From: CAZRUA01 sp964603125
GTDB taxonomy: Bacteria > Bacteroidota > Bacteroidia > B-17B0 > Aurantibacillaceae
Direction: 5' to 3'
DNA length: 12,404 nucleotides
Assembly: GCA_964603125.1 (NCBI GenBank)
Contig: CAZRUA010000105.1
Coordinates: 1-12,404 of the forward strand
Shown here: piece by piece, positions 1-8,291 of the stretch
Numbering within the stretch: position 1 is the first letter of the stretch
How the letters are laid out: the number at the start of each line of letters is the position of its first letter
Made by a program: the position numbers and the translations under genes
Notes under the pieces: generated by a model
Told to the model about the DNA's origin: nothing
Database searches by the model: none
Seen by the model: the letters and a program-made list of their open reading frames with translations, nothing else

Positions 1-1
1 G

Positions 2-1075
2 ATTTTCTATGTAAATCCAATGATTAGCATTTTTTCGGACTTTAAGCCTCAAGAATTAATTCAACAGTATTATAATGAAATAGATTTGCCTACTGATTTA
101 ACAAAACAATGGGATGACATTGCTAGTCTAGTTTCGGAATCAAACGCTAAGATTACTATTGAAAGTAATTTACGTAATTTAAACGGAACAGGTATTTACA
201 AAATAAACGCTATTCCTGAATTTAACGAGCGAATGGAATTAGAAACAATTTTGATTGTGACTAGTGATATTACAGAGCAAAAATTGAATGAACTTGAAAT
301 CAAAGAAAAAAACAAGTCAATAACTGAGAGCATTAATTATTCTTACCGTATACAAACTTCTTTGATGCCAACAATTGAAATGATACGTCAATCATTTGCT
401 AATTCATTTATGTTCTATAAGCCTAAAGATATAGTTAGCGGTGATTTTCCATTTTTATACAAAAAGAACGGGCATGTATATATAGCGGCTGTTGACTGCA
501 CAGGTCATGGAGTTCCAGGCGCATTAATGTCTTTCATCGGACACTTTACTCTTAATCAAATTTTAAACGAGCCCAAAGAGTATAATGCAGCTGAAGTTTT
601 AGATGAGCTTCATAGTAGGGTGCAACAAACTCTAAAGCAAGATACAGGCGACAGTAAAGCCAAGGATGGAATGGATATAGCTTTATGTAAGTACGATGTG
701 AAGAACAAAGTGTTAGAATTTTCGGGAGCTCACAGGCCACTTTATTTTGTGCGTAATGGTGAATTACAGGAGATAAAGGCCGATAAGTACCCAATTGCAG
801 GCATGCATTATAAAACTAGAAAAAACTTTGTTAATCATGTTTTGAGTATTGAACCAGGAGATTCAGTTTATTTTAATACTGATGGTTTGCCTGATCAGTT
901 TGGTGGAGCTGATGGTAAACAGAAATTTATGAGTAGTAAAGTAAGAGAAATGGTTGTTAATACTTCTAATCTAAGTATGAACGAAGCTTCTGAAGTTTTT
1001 GCAAATGAATTTGAGAATTGGAAAGGAAAGTATAAGCAAATGGATGATGTTTTATTAATTGGTATTAAGTTTTAA
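2..1075 (+). CDS. PAS-associated SpoIIE-type serine phosphatase (5' end outside window)
   Basis: The gene is cut by the window edge. The frame is open back to base 2 with no stop, so the ATG at 20 is probably internal. Numbered from that Met, residues about 40-90 read like the end of a PAS/PAC sensor domain, closing with the typical SDITEQK. A short helical linker follows (residues 91-116, with 'SINYSYRIQTSLMP'). The rest is a PPM/SpoIIE phosphatase domain. The acidic residues expected to bind metal are visible: GD at 141-142, DCTGHG at 159-164, TDG at 287-289 and DD at 342-343, plus DGMD at 216-219. Such proteins dephosphorylate serine/threonine-phosphorylated regulators, often anti-sigma antagonists; the target cannot be told here. 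One oddity is SGDFPF at 140-145, where the Bacteroidota family usually reads SGDFYW. The gene ends before a strong terminator. Confidence 0.88.
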   Translation: MFYVNPMISIFSDFKPQELIQQYYNEIDLPTDLTKQWDDIASLVSESNAKITIESNLRNLNGTGIYKINAIPEFNERMELETILIVTSDITEQKLNELEIKEKNKSITESINYSYRIQTSLMPTIEMIRQSFANSFMFYKPKDIVSGDFPFLYKKNGHVYIAAVDCTGHGVPGALMSFIGHFTLNQILNEPKEYNAAEVLDELHSRVQQTLKQDTGDSKAKDGMDIALCKYDVKNKVLEFSGAHRPLYFVRNGELQEIKADKYPIAGMHYKTRKNFVNHVLSIEPGDSVYFNTDGLPDQFGGADGKQKFMSSKVREMVVNTSNLSMNEASEVFANEFENWKGKYKQMDDVLLIGIKF

Positions 1076-1133
1076 AACATTGTAAATTAATTACGGAAAA
1101 ATAAGAAAATAAAATATCTTTATTTAGTAACAC

Positions 1134-1169
1134 AAAAAAGCCCGTAATCAAATAATTACGGGCTTTTTT
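1134..1169. terminator. Bidirectional intrinsic terminator between converging genes
   Basis: A perfect 15-base-pair inverted repeat (arms 1134-1148 and 1155-1169, loop CAAATA) has a GCCCGTAAT core flanked by six A on one side and six T on the other. Transcripts from either strand therefore form a hairpin followed by a U tract. It lies 58 bases past the stop of the phosphatase gene and 23 bases past the stop of the minus-strand giant gene, and so can end both. Confidence 0.93.
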
Positions 1170-1192
1170 AATGATATGTTTGTCTGAAGGAA

Positions 1193-4100
1193 TTAATCTG
1201 TTTCTCCAGAAACTAATTTTAATTTCTTTAACCAAGTGTCTTTTTCCTTAGGATTTCCGTAAATGAATTGAAAGTTAGGTCCTTTATCAACATCTTGTTT
1301 TCTTTTTTTAGCTTTCAAATCTTTAATAGCATTATTAAATTCTTGGTTGCTTGAAACAGCTTTTAAAACGCCTTTAAAGTACTTAAAGTAATACCAAGTG
1401 TTTTGGTCAAGTTCAATATATATATTTAATTCGTCACCAGCTTTTTGTTTTTTGATTTGAATTTTTCCATTCACGTATTTGTTAATTTCTGTTTTATTGA
1501 TGTTGCCAAGCCCTAGTTTTCCAGTGCTTATGAATGATTTTGATTTCTTGTCATAAATCATATCAACATTTGTAAACCAAAATAACTTTTCTAACTCATC
1601 AGGCATTTTTTTGATTTGACCATATAAGTTTAAGTCAGAAATAACTTTGTCGGATTTTTCTTTCCCTAACAATTCCTTTAATCCAGTTGTGAAGTTTTCA
1701 TTCGAAAAATCTACAGGAGTAAGGTTGTTAACGTAAACTTCCACGTCAGCAGCCATTTTCTTTGTAGCACTATTTTCAAAGAACCAATCAAATGTCATCA
1801 TTAAGTTAAAATAAGCGGAATCGTTTACAGTTACGTGCGTTGCTTTACCTGCAATTACCGATTTTAATTGTCCAAAATCAGCTCCTAAATCTAAAATACC
1901 TTCGCCTTCTACTATACAGTTTTCAGTATTTAAGCTTAGATAATTTCCTGGCAAACTACGTTCAACCAATTTCTCTTGAGTTGATATTCTATATTCTTTA
2001 GATTCTTTATCATAAGTTAATACTCCATCTGCAACTAAAACATCCTTATCAATTCTTGTTCCTTTTGGAGATAGAAAGGCTGAATAAACCATGTTTGTGT
2101 CAGGCGAGAAAACGATACCATTACCAATTTTTTTACCATTAACATCTAATGGATTTTTAGGAATAGGAATGAAAATATTTTTTGGATCTACTTCACCAGC
2201 AAATTGTAAGTAAGATTTTCCGAGCTTACAATTATGTACAATCTTCGTTCCTCCTTCATAAGAAAGATTTTGAAGTGTTGCAATCAGATATACCTTTCCA
2301 GCAAAACTAAAGTGATCGTTAAACTTAAAATTTTCCTTTTCAGTAATTTCACCTTCTGATAAGGTCTGCCCTGTTGTATCCGCTTGTATTTTATTGAAGT
2401 GAATCAAATATGGATTATTGTCTTCATCTAGATAAGTGTAATCTCCAGAAGCCAAATATTGTTTTCTACCATAAATATTAGCTTTTACATTTTTAATAGT
2501 ATGGTACTTAGTAACAGTATTTGCAAGAATTACAGAGTTTCTGATGGTATCAATAACCGCTTTTTTAAATATAGTTACTTTACCACTATCTGGGAAAATT
2601 CTAGCATCAGCTACATTAATAAATGGAACATTGATACATTTGATAATGTTTGAACGTAAATTGTATTGAGCTGCTGGGGCAAAGAAACGAAGTGAATCTT
2701 GTTTCGGTTGTACACTTATAAACTCTGGTCCTTCTAAGTCTAAAGCCGACATCGCTTCAGCATCGATTTTCTTTTGTTCATCACCTAATTGAATGTTTTC
2801 GTTGTCCATAAACCACTTAAATCTATCCATACGACAGATATATTCGTTTTTAGGGAATCTTACAAATGAAGCTTTACCATTTGAGATAAACGTTCCAACA
2901 CGTTTTGTGAAATCAATATGCGAGTTAACATTATCAGTTGCCAGTGTTAAACCATCACCATCTAAAGCTTGCAAGTGAAAATCGGCTGTGTCAGAGAAAA
3001 ATTGATCTTTTTTGAATAGTATTTTTCTACTTATTAAATCAGCTTTTTCAAAATCAACTTTACCTGCACCATATAACTCGGTTGGTGATAAATCATATCG
3101 TCCTCGTAAAATGGCTTTTGTATTATAAGATGTAAAAGGAGTTTTTAAGTCAAACGCCTGCATTAAATCCTTATAAGGCATCCAATGTATCCGAACATTA
3201 TCGCCATGTGCTTGTGGGAACTCATTAGGGTCGGTTTGTTCTTTTACATCAAAGGTTTCGGCAATACCATTCATACTGTCAGGATAGAAAATGAAATCTG
3301 ACGAATGTGTTACTGATGGACCAAAATTAATATCACCATCAGCACGTAAACCTTTATTACTTAATCTAATTTCATTTTCAAATTTTGCCTTACCGCCATA
3401 TACCTGAAAGCCACCAGGAGGAGTTTTACGGATAAATCCTAAAGAGTAATCTTTTTGTAAACGTAATGTATCTCTAAATGTTGGGAAAATGCCAGCTGAG
3501 ACAAATTCACCTCCAAAAAATAATTGTTCATTGGTAAAGTTATCTAAACTATCAATTGTATAAGGGTCAAGTTTGAAGTAAAATTTATCTTTACCGTAGG
3601 CACCACGCTGAATGGATCGTTTGTCATAATATGCGTAACTTTCCTTAAAGCTCTTGAAGATAGGGTAGGATGGAGCTTTCATTCGTCCTCCATGGTTTTT
3701 AAAGTGGTCAACAACAAGTTCACCGTTAATATTTTCAATAACTGTTTGAACTAATTTTGTTTTGTATTCACCGTCTAACTCAGGCTCCGTTGCGTTAACA
3801 AAGATTCGTAAGGAGTCAACATTCTTTAAGTCAACTTTGTTTTTGTCGTAATCGTAAAAGAAATCCTTTCCATGAAACTCAAATTTACCAGCTGATACAA
3901 CACCCGAAAACTCAAAACTTCTACCTTGTTTTACAATTACTTCTCCTCTTTTAGGGAACACAAACACTTGCTGTGTATCACTCAATAAAATTTGATTAAC
4001 ACCTTTTAGCAATAAATTAAAGTTGTTATTTAATAAATTAATTGTCCCGTTTTTATATGGAGTAACAGAGTGAAATGTTATAATATCAAAATCAGTTTTC

Positions 4101-5659
4101 TTTTTACTTGCTTGAATAAATTTAAATAATTTATCTTTTACAATGATGTTGTCTTCCTCTCCATTAAAAATAACCATTCCGTAGGTTGCAATTTTAATTA
4201 GGATAGGTCTTAAATCAATTGCTGTCCATTTTAAATATTTAGCCAAATCAACCACAGAAATTACTCTGTTCGAATCATTTTTCATATAATACTCATTGAT
4301 TTTATTCAAGGGGTTAACACCATCATTACCTCTAATTTCTTCTAAACGAGCTTGGGTAAAAAAATCAACACTTTCAAAAAATGCTTCACCTTGTTTGTTA
4401 CCTGCTAAAAAACCTAATTCTATTTTGGTCGAATCAATTTTCCAAGTCAAATTCTCAAAGTACATATCCAGCTTATGAAATGAGCTGTAGAATGGTGTTT
4501 TAAATACACCGTCATCGCCACGAATTAAATCTACTTTACGTTCTTCGGCAATGTATTTAAAACTTAAATTAGGGTGTATTAAAGAGTCTTTTCCAAAATT
4601 AAATTTAACACTGGCATTGTCACTGCTTAATCTATCAGCAGCCATGTAAAATGCTCGTGACGATACAGTTAGGAAACGCTCATTGTTTCTTTTAAATACT
4701 AAGCTGGCTAAATTTTTAGAATCACCACTTCCAATAAACTTAGGCCCACGCATCGCAAATCCGCCTTCAAAGTCTACATCTTTAATTACATTTTTTACAA
4801 CAACACGTTTTGTGTATGTGTCAAATCGTGGGTAAGAAATTTTACCAGCGCCTTCGTTTGCAACCTTTTCCGTTAAAACACCTAATTGAGGTTTATCAAA
4901 ATATTTGGGGTGAGAAAATTGAGCCGAATCAGCGGTGTAACCACCCGTTTTGCATATTAGTTTAAAGTTTTTAAGTTGAGCAAATACACCAGCATCAAGC
5001 CCTGTACGTTCCCAAGTTACTTTACCTCCTTTGCCATAAAATGTTTGTGAACTTGGATAGTAAGTTCCCTTGGTTCCAAAAACCATTATGGAATCATTGT
5101 AGTTGTTTCTTACTGAAAGATCGAAGTCAGATATTGTTAAACGAGGTAAGGAGTCATAATCAAATTTGTAGGTTCCACCAATAATACGGCATTCGTAGGA
5201 TGGTGTTTTGTAAAATTCATTCGCGTCAAATAAATTTAAACTCATATCTAAAAATTCAGCGTAAGCTTTCACAGCTTTTGCTTTCATCATTTTATCTATG
5301 CACAATTGCCAGTTGTCAAAATCTGTTTTACTTCTTTTACTATCAATAAAATTGGATACAGCCGTTAGATAGTCTTGAAAATAGGGTACTGGTTTGTATT
5401 TTTTTGCTAACATTTTATTTGATGTAGCATAAACAATTTCCTTAAACTCAGGTGTGAAATCCGGACGTTTGAAAAATTTTCCAAAATCTTCAATGAATTT
5501 TTTTGCAGCATCTTTATCTACTGCAGCGTATTGAAAATACTCATCTAGTTCTTTTATATACTTAATCGAGTCGGGAGTAAACTCAGTAAATTTTTGTGAA
5601 AATAATTGGCTACTTAAGCTTAGTAAAAGTAGTAATCCTAAAACTTTAATCTTCTTCAT
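1193..5659 (-). CDS. Giant secreted beta-rich protein, 1488 aa, unknown function
   Basis: I do not recognise a named family; it resembles long unnamed proteins of Bacteroidota. The frame extends to a TTG at 5695, but the ATG at 5657-5659 is preferred because it directly opens a classic signal peptide (MKKIKVLGLLLLLSLSSQLFSQ). Residues 25-150 look helical. From about 155 onward the sequence alternates short beta strands and turns almost to the end, with motifs such as GGKVTWERTGL (211-221) and YTADSAQF (241-248). Two stretches follow the same pattern, L-S-x3-L-x3-G-x-(I/V)-x-F (about 766-779 and 857-870), suggesting internal repeats. Residues 445-515 are a helical insert. There is no T9SS tail, lipobox or later membrane segment, so a periplasmic or outer-membrane-associated location is inferred. 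An elongated lipid- or polysaccharide-handling role like OstA/Lpt is only a guess. The gene sits 137 bases downstream of the muramidase gene. Confidence 0.8.
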   Translation of the reverse strand: MKKIKVLGLLLLLSLSSQLFSQKFTEFTPDSIKYIKELDEYFQYAAVDKDAAKKFIEDFGKFFKRPDFTPEFKEIVYATSNKMLAKKYKPVPYFQDYLTAVSNFIDSKRSKTDFDNWQLCIDKMMKAKAVKAYAEFLDMSLNLFDANEFYKTPSYECRIIGGTYKFDYDSLPRLTISDFDLSVRNNYNDSIMVFGTKGTYYPSSQTFYGKGGKVTWERTGLDAGVFAQLKNFKLICKTGGYTADSAQFSHPKYFDKPQLGVLTEKVANEGAGKISYPRFDTYTKRVVVKNVIKDVDFEGGFAMRGPKFIGSGDSKNLASLVFKRNNERFLTVSSRAFYMAADRLSSDNASVKFNFGKDSLIHPNLSFKYIAEERKVDLIRGDDGVFKTPFYSSFHKLDMYFENLTWKIDSTKIELGFLAGNKQGEAFFESVDFFTQARLEEIRGNDGVNPLNKINEYYMKNDSNRVISVVDLAKYLKWTAIDLRPILIKIATYGMVIFNGEEDNIIVKDKLFKFIQASKKKTDFDIITFHSVTPYKNGTINLLNNNFNLLLKGVNQILLSDTQQVFVFPKRGEVIVKQGRSFEFSGVVSAGKFEFHGKDFFYDYDKNKVDLKNVDSLRIFVNATEPELDGEYKTKLVQTVIENINGELVVDHFKNHGGRMKAPSYPIFKSFKESYAYYDKRSIQRGAYGKDKFYFKLDPYTIDSLDNFTNEQLFFGGEFVSAGIFPTFRDTLRLQKDYSLGFIRKTPPGGFQVYGGKAKFENEIRLSNKGLRADGDINFGPSVTHSSDFIFYPDSMNGIAETFDVKEQTDPNEFPQAHGDNVRIHWMPYKDLMQAFDLKTPFTSYNTKAILRGRYDLSPTELYGAGKVDFEKADLISRKILFKKDQFFSDTADFHLQALDGDGLTLATDNVNSHIDFTKRVGTFISNGKASFVRFPKNEYICRMDRFKWFMDNENIQLGDEQKKIDAEAMSALDLEGPEFISVQPKQDSLRFFAPAAQYNLRSNIIKCINVPFINVADARIFPDSGKVTIFKKAVIDTIRNSVILANTVTKYHTIKNVKANIYGRKQYLASGDYTYLDEDNNPYLIHFNKIQADTTGQTLSEGEITEKENFKFNDHFSFAGKVYLIATLQNLSYEGGTKIVHNCKLGKSYLQFAGEVDPKNIFIPIPKNPLDVNGKKIGNGIVFSPDTNMVYSAFLSPKGTRIDKDVLVADGVLTYDKESKEYRISTQEKLVERSLPGNYLSLNTENCIVEGEGILDLGADFGQLKSVIAGKATHVTVNDSAYFNLMMTFDWFFENSATKKMAADVEVYVNNLTPVDFSNENFTTGLKELLGKEKSDKVISDLNLYGQIKKMPDELEKLFWFTNVDMIYDKKSKSFISTGKLGLGNINKTEINKYVNGKIQIKKQKAGDELNIYIELDQNTWYYFKYFKGVLKAVSSNQEFNNAIKDLKAKKRKQDVDKGPNFQFIYGNPKEKDTWLKKLKLVSGETD

Positions 5660-5796
5660 GTACATGCTTCTTTTGGTGCTGCCTAAATTAGCCAAATTAC
5701 ATGCAAGTATCTAGCCAAAGCTCTTATTGTTTATCGACAAAATGATAATTTATGTTAATAAAAAAAAGTGCTTTTAACTGTAACTTTTTCGAATAG

Positions 5797-6987
5797 TTAA
5801 AAATCAGTATACAGAAGATATTTTTTTCGAATTTGTTTGAAGTTAGTTATGGCTGATTGCCATGACTTACGGATTTCTTCTTCTGATTTTCCTTCTGTAA
5901 TTTGTGTCTGCAAAGTTTTATTCCCAGCATGAAAGTTGAAATTGTTATCAAAAAATGGTAATGCTTTTTCTTTCGCACTTGCCTTGTAAAAATCAATTAA
6001 TATAGAGAGTTGGATTTTATTTTCGTTTATATATTTTTCTTTTTCTGCATTGAAATTTTGTCCAAAACAGGTTGTGTCTTTATACTTTGGGGATTTATTT
6101 AAACTAGTAGCAGCCGGTGTGAAACTGTAATTAAATTCTTTAGCAAGTTTAGGGTTTCCTATTTGATTAAAAGGCTCAGATGTTCCTCGCCCTAAGCTAA
6201 TTATCGTTCCTTCAAATAAACCTAAGGTTGGATATAAATTTATAGCCAAATGATTTTTTATATTTGGTGAAGGATAGATGCTTAAATCATATTCTTTTTT
6301 TCTATCGTAATTTTTTAATGGAATAACTGTTAGATTGCATTTTACTTTATTTGCTAGCCACATTTCGCCATTTACCATTTTTGCGTACTCACCGCAAGTC
6401 ATTCCATATACTAAGGGCACTTTATGCATTCCCAAAAATGATTTGTATTTAGTTTCTAAAACTGGACCATCAATGTAATTTCCATTTGGGTTTGGTCTAT
6501 CTAACACAATAAACTGTTTGTTATTCTCTGCACAAGCTTCCATGCAAAGGCTCATTGTTGAAATATAGGTGTAAAATCTAACACCAATGTCTTGAATGTC
6601 ATATAATACAATATCTATGTTTTTTAAATCTTCTTTTGTAGGTTTTTTGTGTTTTCCGTATAGGGAAATAATGGGTATTCCAGTTTTCTCATCAACCGAA
6701 CTACTTACCTTAACACCAGCATCGGCATTTCCTCTAAAACCATGTTCGGGACAAAAAATCAGCTTTATATCAATTCCAAGGTTTTTTAAACTATCAACCA
6801 AAGATGTTTTGTTAATGCAGCTAGTTACATTAGCAATAACAGCAATACGTTTGTTTTGAAGCAAAGGAATGTATTCGGTAGTATATGTGTTTGCGTTTGC
6901 ACAAACAGCCATGTTAATTTGCGATGAACAATGCAATTGTATAAATAAAAGTAATAATATTATGTATCCTGAAGGTGTTTTATACAT
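5797..6987 (-). CDS. DUF1343 protein, NamZ-type (GH171) exo-beta-N-acetylmuramidase
   Basis: The 396-residue length is normal for DUF1343. NamZ members of this family remove terminal N-acetylmuramic acid from peptidoglycan fragments during cell-wall recycling; for this copy that role is inferred from homology. Visible family motifs are PEHGFRG (80-86), YDIQDIGVRFYTY (129-141), DRPNPNG (163-169), YPSPN (238-242) and LFEGTIISLGRGTSEPF (257-273), all uninterrupted. The protein starts with a hydrophobic segment (residues 8-20) ending HCSSQ. Cys20 follows LQLH, a poor lipobox, so signal peptidase I cleavage near SSQ is more likely than lipidation. The ATG at 6985-6987 is the natural start. The gene diverges from the permease gene, with only 44 bases between the two starts. 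An 8-T tract about 30-37 bases past its stop lacks a convincing hairpin, so read-through into the giant gene is possible. Confidence 0.92.
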   Translation of the reverse strand: MYKTPSGYIILLLLFIQLHCSSQINMAVCANANTYTTEYIPLLQNKRIAVIANVTSCINKTSLVDSLKNLGIDIKLIFCPEHGFRGNADAGVKVSSSVDEKTGIPIISLYGKHKKPTKEDLKNIDIVLYDIQDIGVRFYTYISTMSLCMEACAENNKQFIVLDRPNPNGNYIDGPVLETKYKSFLGMHKVPLVYGMTCGEYAKMVNGEMWLANKVKCNLTVIPLKNYDRKKEYDLSIYPSPNIKNHLAINLYPTLGLFEGTIISLGRGTSEPFNQIGNPKLAKEFNYSFTPAATSLNKSPKYKDTTCFGQNFNAEKEKYINENKIQLSILIDFYKASAKEKALPFFDNNFNFHAGNKTLQTQITEGKSEEEIRKSWQSAITNFKQIRKKYLLYTDF

Positions 6988-7031
6988 TTGTTTTGTAATT
7001 TCGTTACGTAATACAAATTAAAGTCCAATTT

Positions 7032-8291
7032 TTGAATTATATACACTTCATAGCTCGAAAGATATTAGCAGGGAATAGTGCAAAACGCAATATGTCGCGC
7101 CCTATTATCAGAATTGCAATTGGAGGCATTGCTTTGGGTATTGCTGTTATGATTTTAACAATTTGTATTGTAGTAGGTTTTCAGAAGGAAATAAAAAATA
7201 AGGTGATTGGTTTTGGGAGTCATATTACTATAACCAATAATTTTAATAATAATTCATTAGAGCTTTTACCAATTGATAAAAACGACCCTACTATACTTGA
7301 TTTAAAGAATAATCCTGAAATAAAATCTATGCATTCGTTTGCAACCAAGGGCGGTATTGTAAAAACAAAGATTGCTAACGAAGGAATTATACTCAAAGGA
7401 ATTGATGGTGATTACGATTGGACTTTTATTAAGAAAAATTTATTGCAAGGTAAAGTGCCAAATTTCGATAACAAGAATGATTCAGATGGTATCGTTATTT
7501 CTAATTTGTTGTGTAAGCGCTTGGGATTCACTTTAAACGATAGAATGGTAGTCTATTTCCTTTCGGAGTCAAAGAAGACAGATAGCTCTGAGTATAGCAC
7601 TTTTGAGAAGAGATTCAGAAATTTTACCATTAAAGCAATTTATGAAACTGGTTTAGAGGATTTTGATGCTAAATCAGTGTTTGTAGATATAAAGCAAGTA
7701 CAAAGTTTAAATTATTGGGAGCCAAACCAAGTTGCTGGAATTGAGCTTGAAGTAAAAAACATAGATTTGCTGGACACCACAGGAGCTATTGTTTATCAAT
7801 CACTTTCAGGTGGTTTAAATTCGCAAACCATAAAGGAAACAAATGATTCTATTTTCTCATGGTTAGGCTTAATGGATTACAATGCCATAATAATAATAAC
7901 CTTAATGATTATTGTGGCTGCTATTAATATGATAAGTGCTTTGTTGATTTTAATTTTGGAGCGTACGACAACCATAGGAATTTTAAAGGCATTAGGAAGT
8001 GCTAATAGAGATGTGATGAAAATATTTATTTATCAAGCGGTTTACTTAATTTCAAGAGGCTTGATAATAGGGAATGTTATAGGTATTGGGCTGGCCTTAC
8101 TTCAGCTGAAGTTTAAATTTTTCACTTTAAATAAGGAAACCTACTATGTTTCGGAGGTACCAATTGATTTCAATATCCTAAATATTGTGTTACTTAATCT
8201 TGGAACCTTTTTAATTTGTAGTTTAATGATGTTATTGCCTGCCATTATAATTACAAAGATTACTCCTGTAAAGGCAATTCGATTTAGTTAA
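7032..8291 (+). CDS. LolC/LolE-type ABC transporter permease (FtsX/MacB superfamily)
   Basis: The 419-residue protein has the four-helix layout of lipoprotein-releasing permeases. Transmembrane segment 1 is at about 28-50, followed by a large periplasmic MacB-like domain (51-280). Segments 2 to 4 lie at about 284-309, 329-358 and 383-409. The loop after segment 2 contains ERTTTIGILKALGS (310-323), the conserved coupling motif for the ATPase, and the N-terminal part carries SRPIIRIAIGGIALG (22-36). Such permeases work with a LolD-like ATPase to move lipoproteins from the inner membrane. No ATPase gene is in the window, so it must be encoded elsewhere. The chosen start is TTG at 7032-7034: the nearest upstream in-frame stop is at 6996-6998, no ATG or GTG lies between, and the next ATG (residue 20) would remove the conserved (M)NYIHFIARK leader. 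The 3' end overlaps the converging TPR gene by 8 bases. Confidence 0.9.
   Translation: MNYIHFIARKILAGNSAKRNMSRPIIRIAIGGIALGIAVMILTICIVVGFQKEIKNKVIGFGSHITITNNFNNNSLELLPIDKNDPTILDLKNNPEIKSMHSFATKGGIVKTKIANEGIILKGIDGDYDWTFIKKNLLQGKVPNFDNKNDSDGIVISNLLCKRLGFTLNDRMVVYFLSESKKTDSSEYSTFEKRFRNFTIKAIYETGLEDFDAKSVFVDIKQVQSLNYWEPNQVAGIELEVKNIDLLDTTGAIVYQSLSGGLNSQTIKETNDSIFSWLGLMDYNAIIIITLMIIVAAINMISALLILILERTTTIGILKALGSANRDVMKIFIYQAVYLISRGLIIGNVIGIGLALLQLKFKFFTLNKETYYVSEVPIDFNILNIVLLNLGTFLICSLMMLLPAIIITKITPVKAIRFS

Noticed and set aside
552..794. Open frame of 80 codons on the minus strand inside the phosphatase gene
   Set aside because: It overlaps a well-supported domain on the other strand and its translation shows no signal peptide, domain or typical composition; similar antisense frames within the giant, DUF1343 and FG-GAP genes were dropped for the same reason.
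5660..5695. Longer N terminus of the giant protein from a TTG at 5695
   Set aside because: It would put 12 polar residues ahead of an otherwise perfect signal peptide that begins at the ATG at 5659.
5760..5789. Possible terminator after the DUF1343 gene (AAAAAGT/ACTTTTT arms with an 8-T tract on the minus strand)
   Set aside because: Only seven base pairs with one G-C pair and a 13-base loop; too weak to call a terminator.
7014..7021. TTAATTTG on the minus strand as a Bacteroidota -7 box (TAnnTTTG) for the DUF1343 gene; a similar TAATTTG lies at 5693-5699 ahead of the giant gene
   Set aside because: Each differs from the consensus and neither has a TTG-type -33 element at the expected distance; AT-rich sequence gives such matches by chance.
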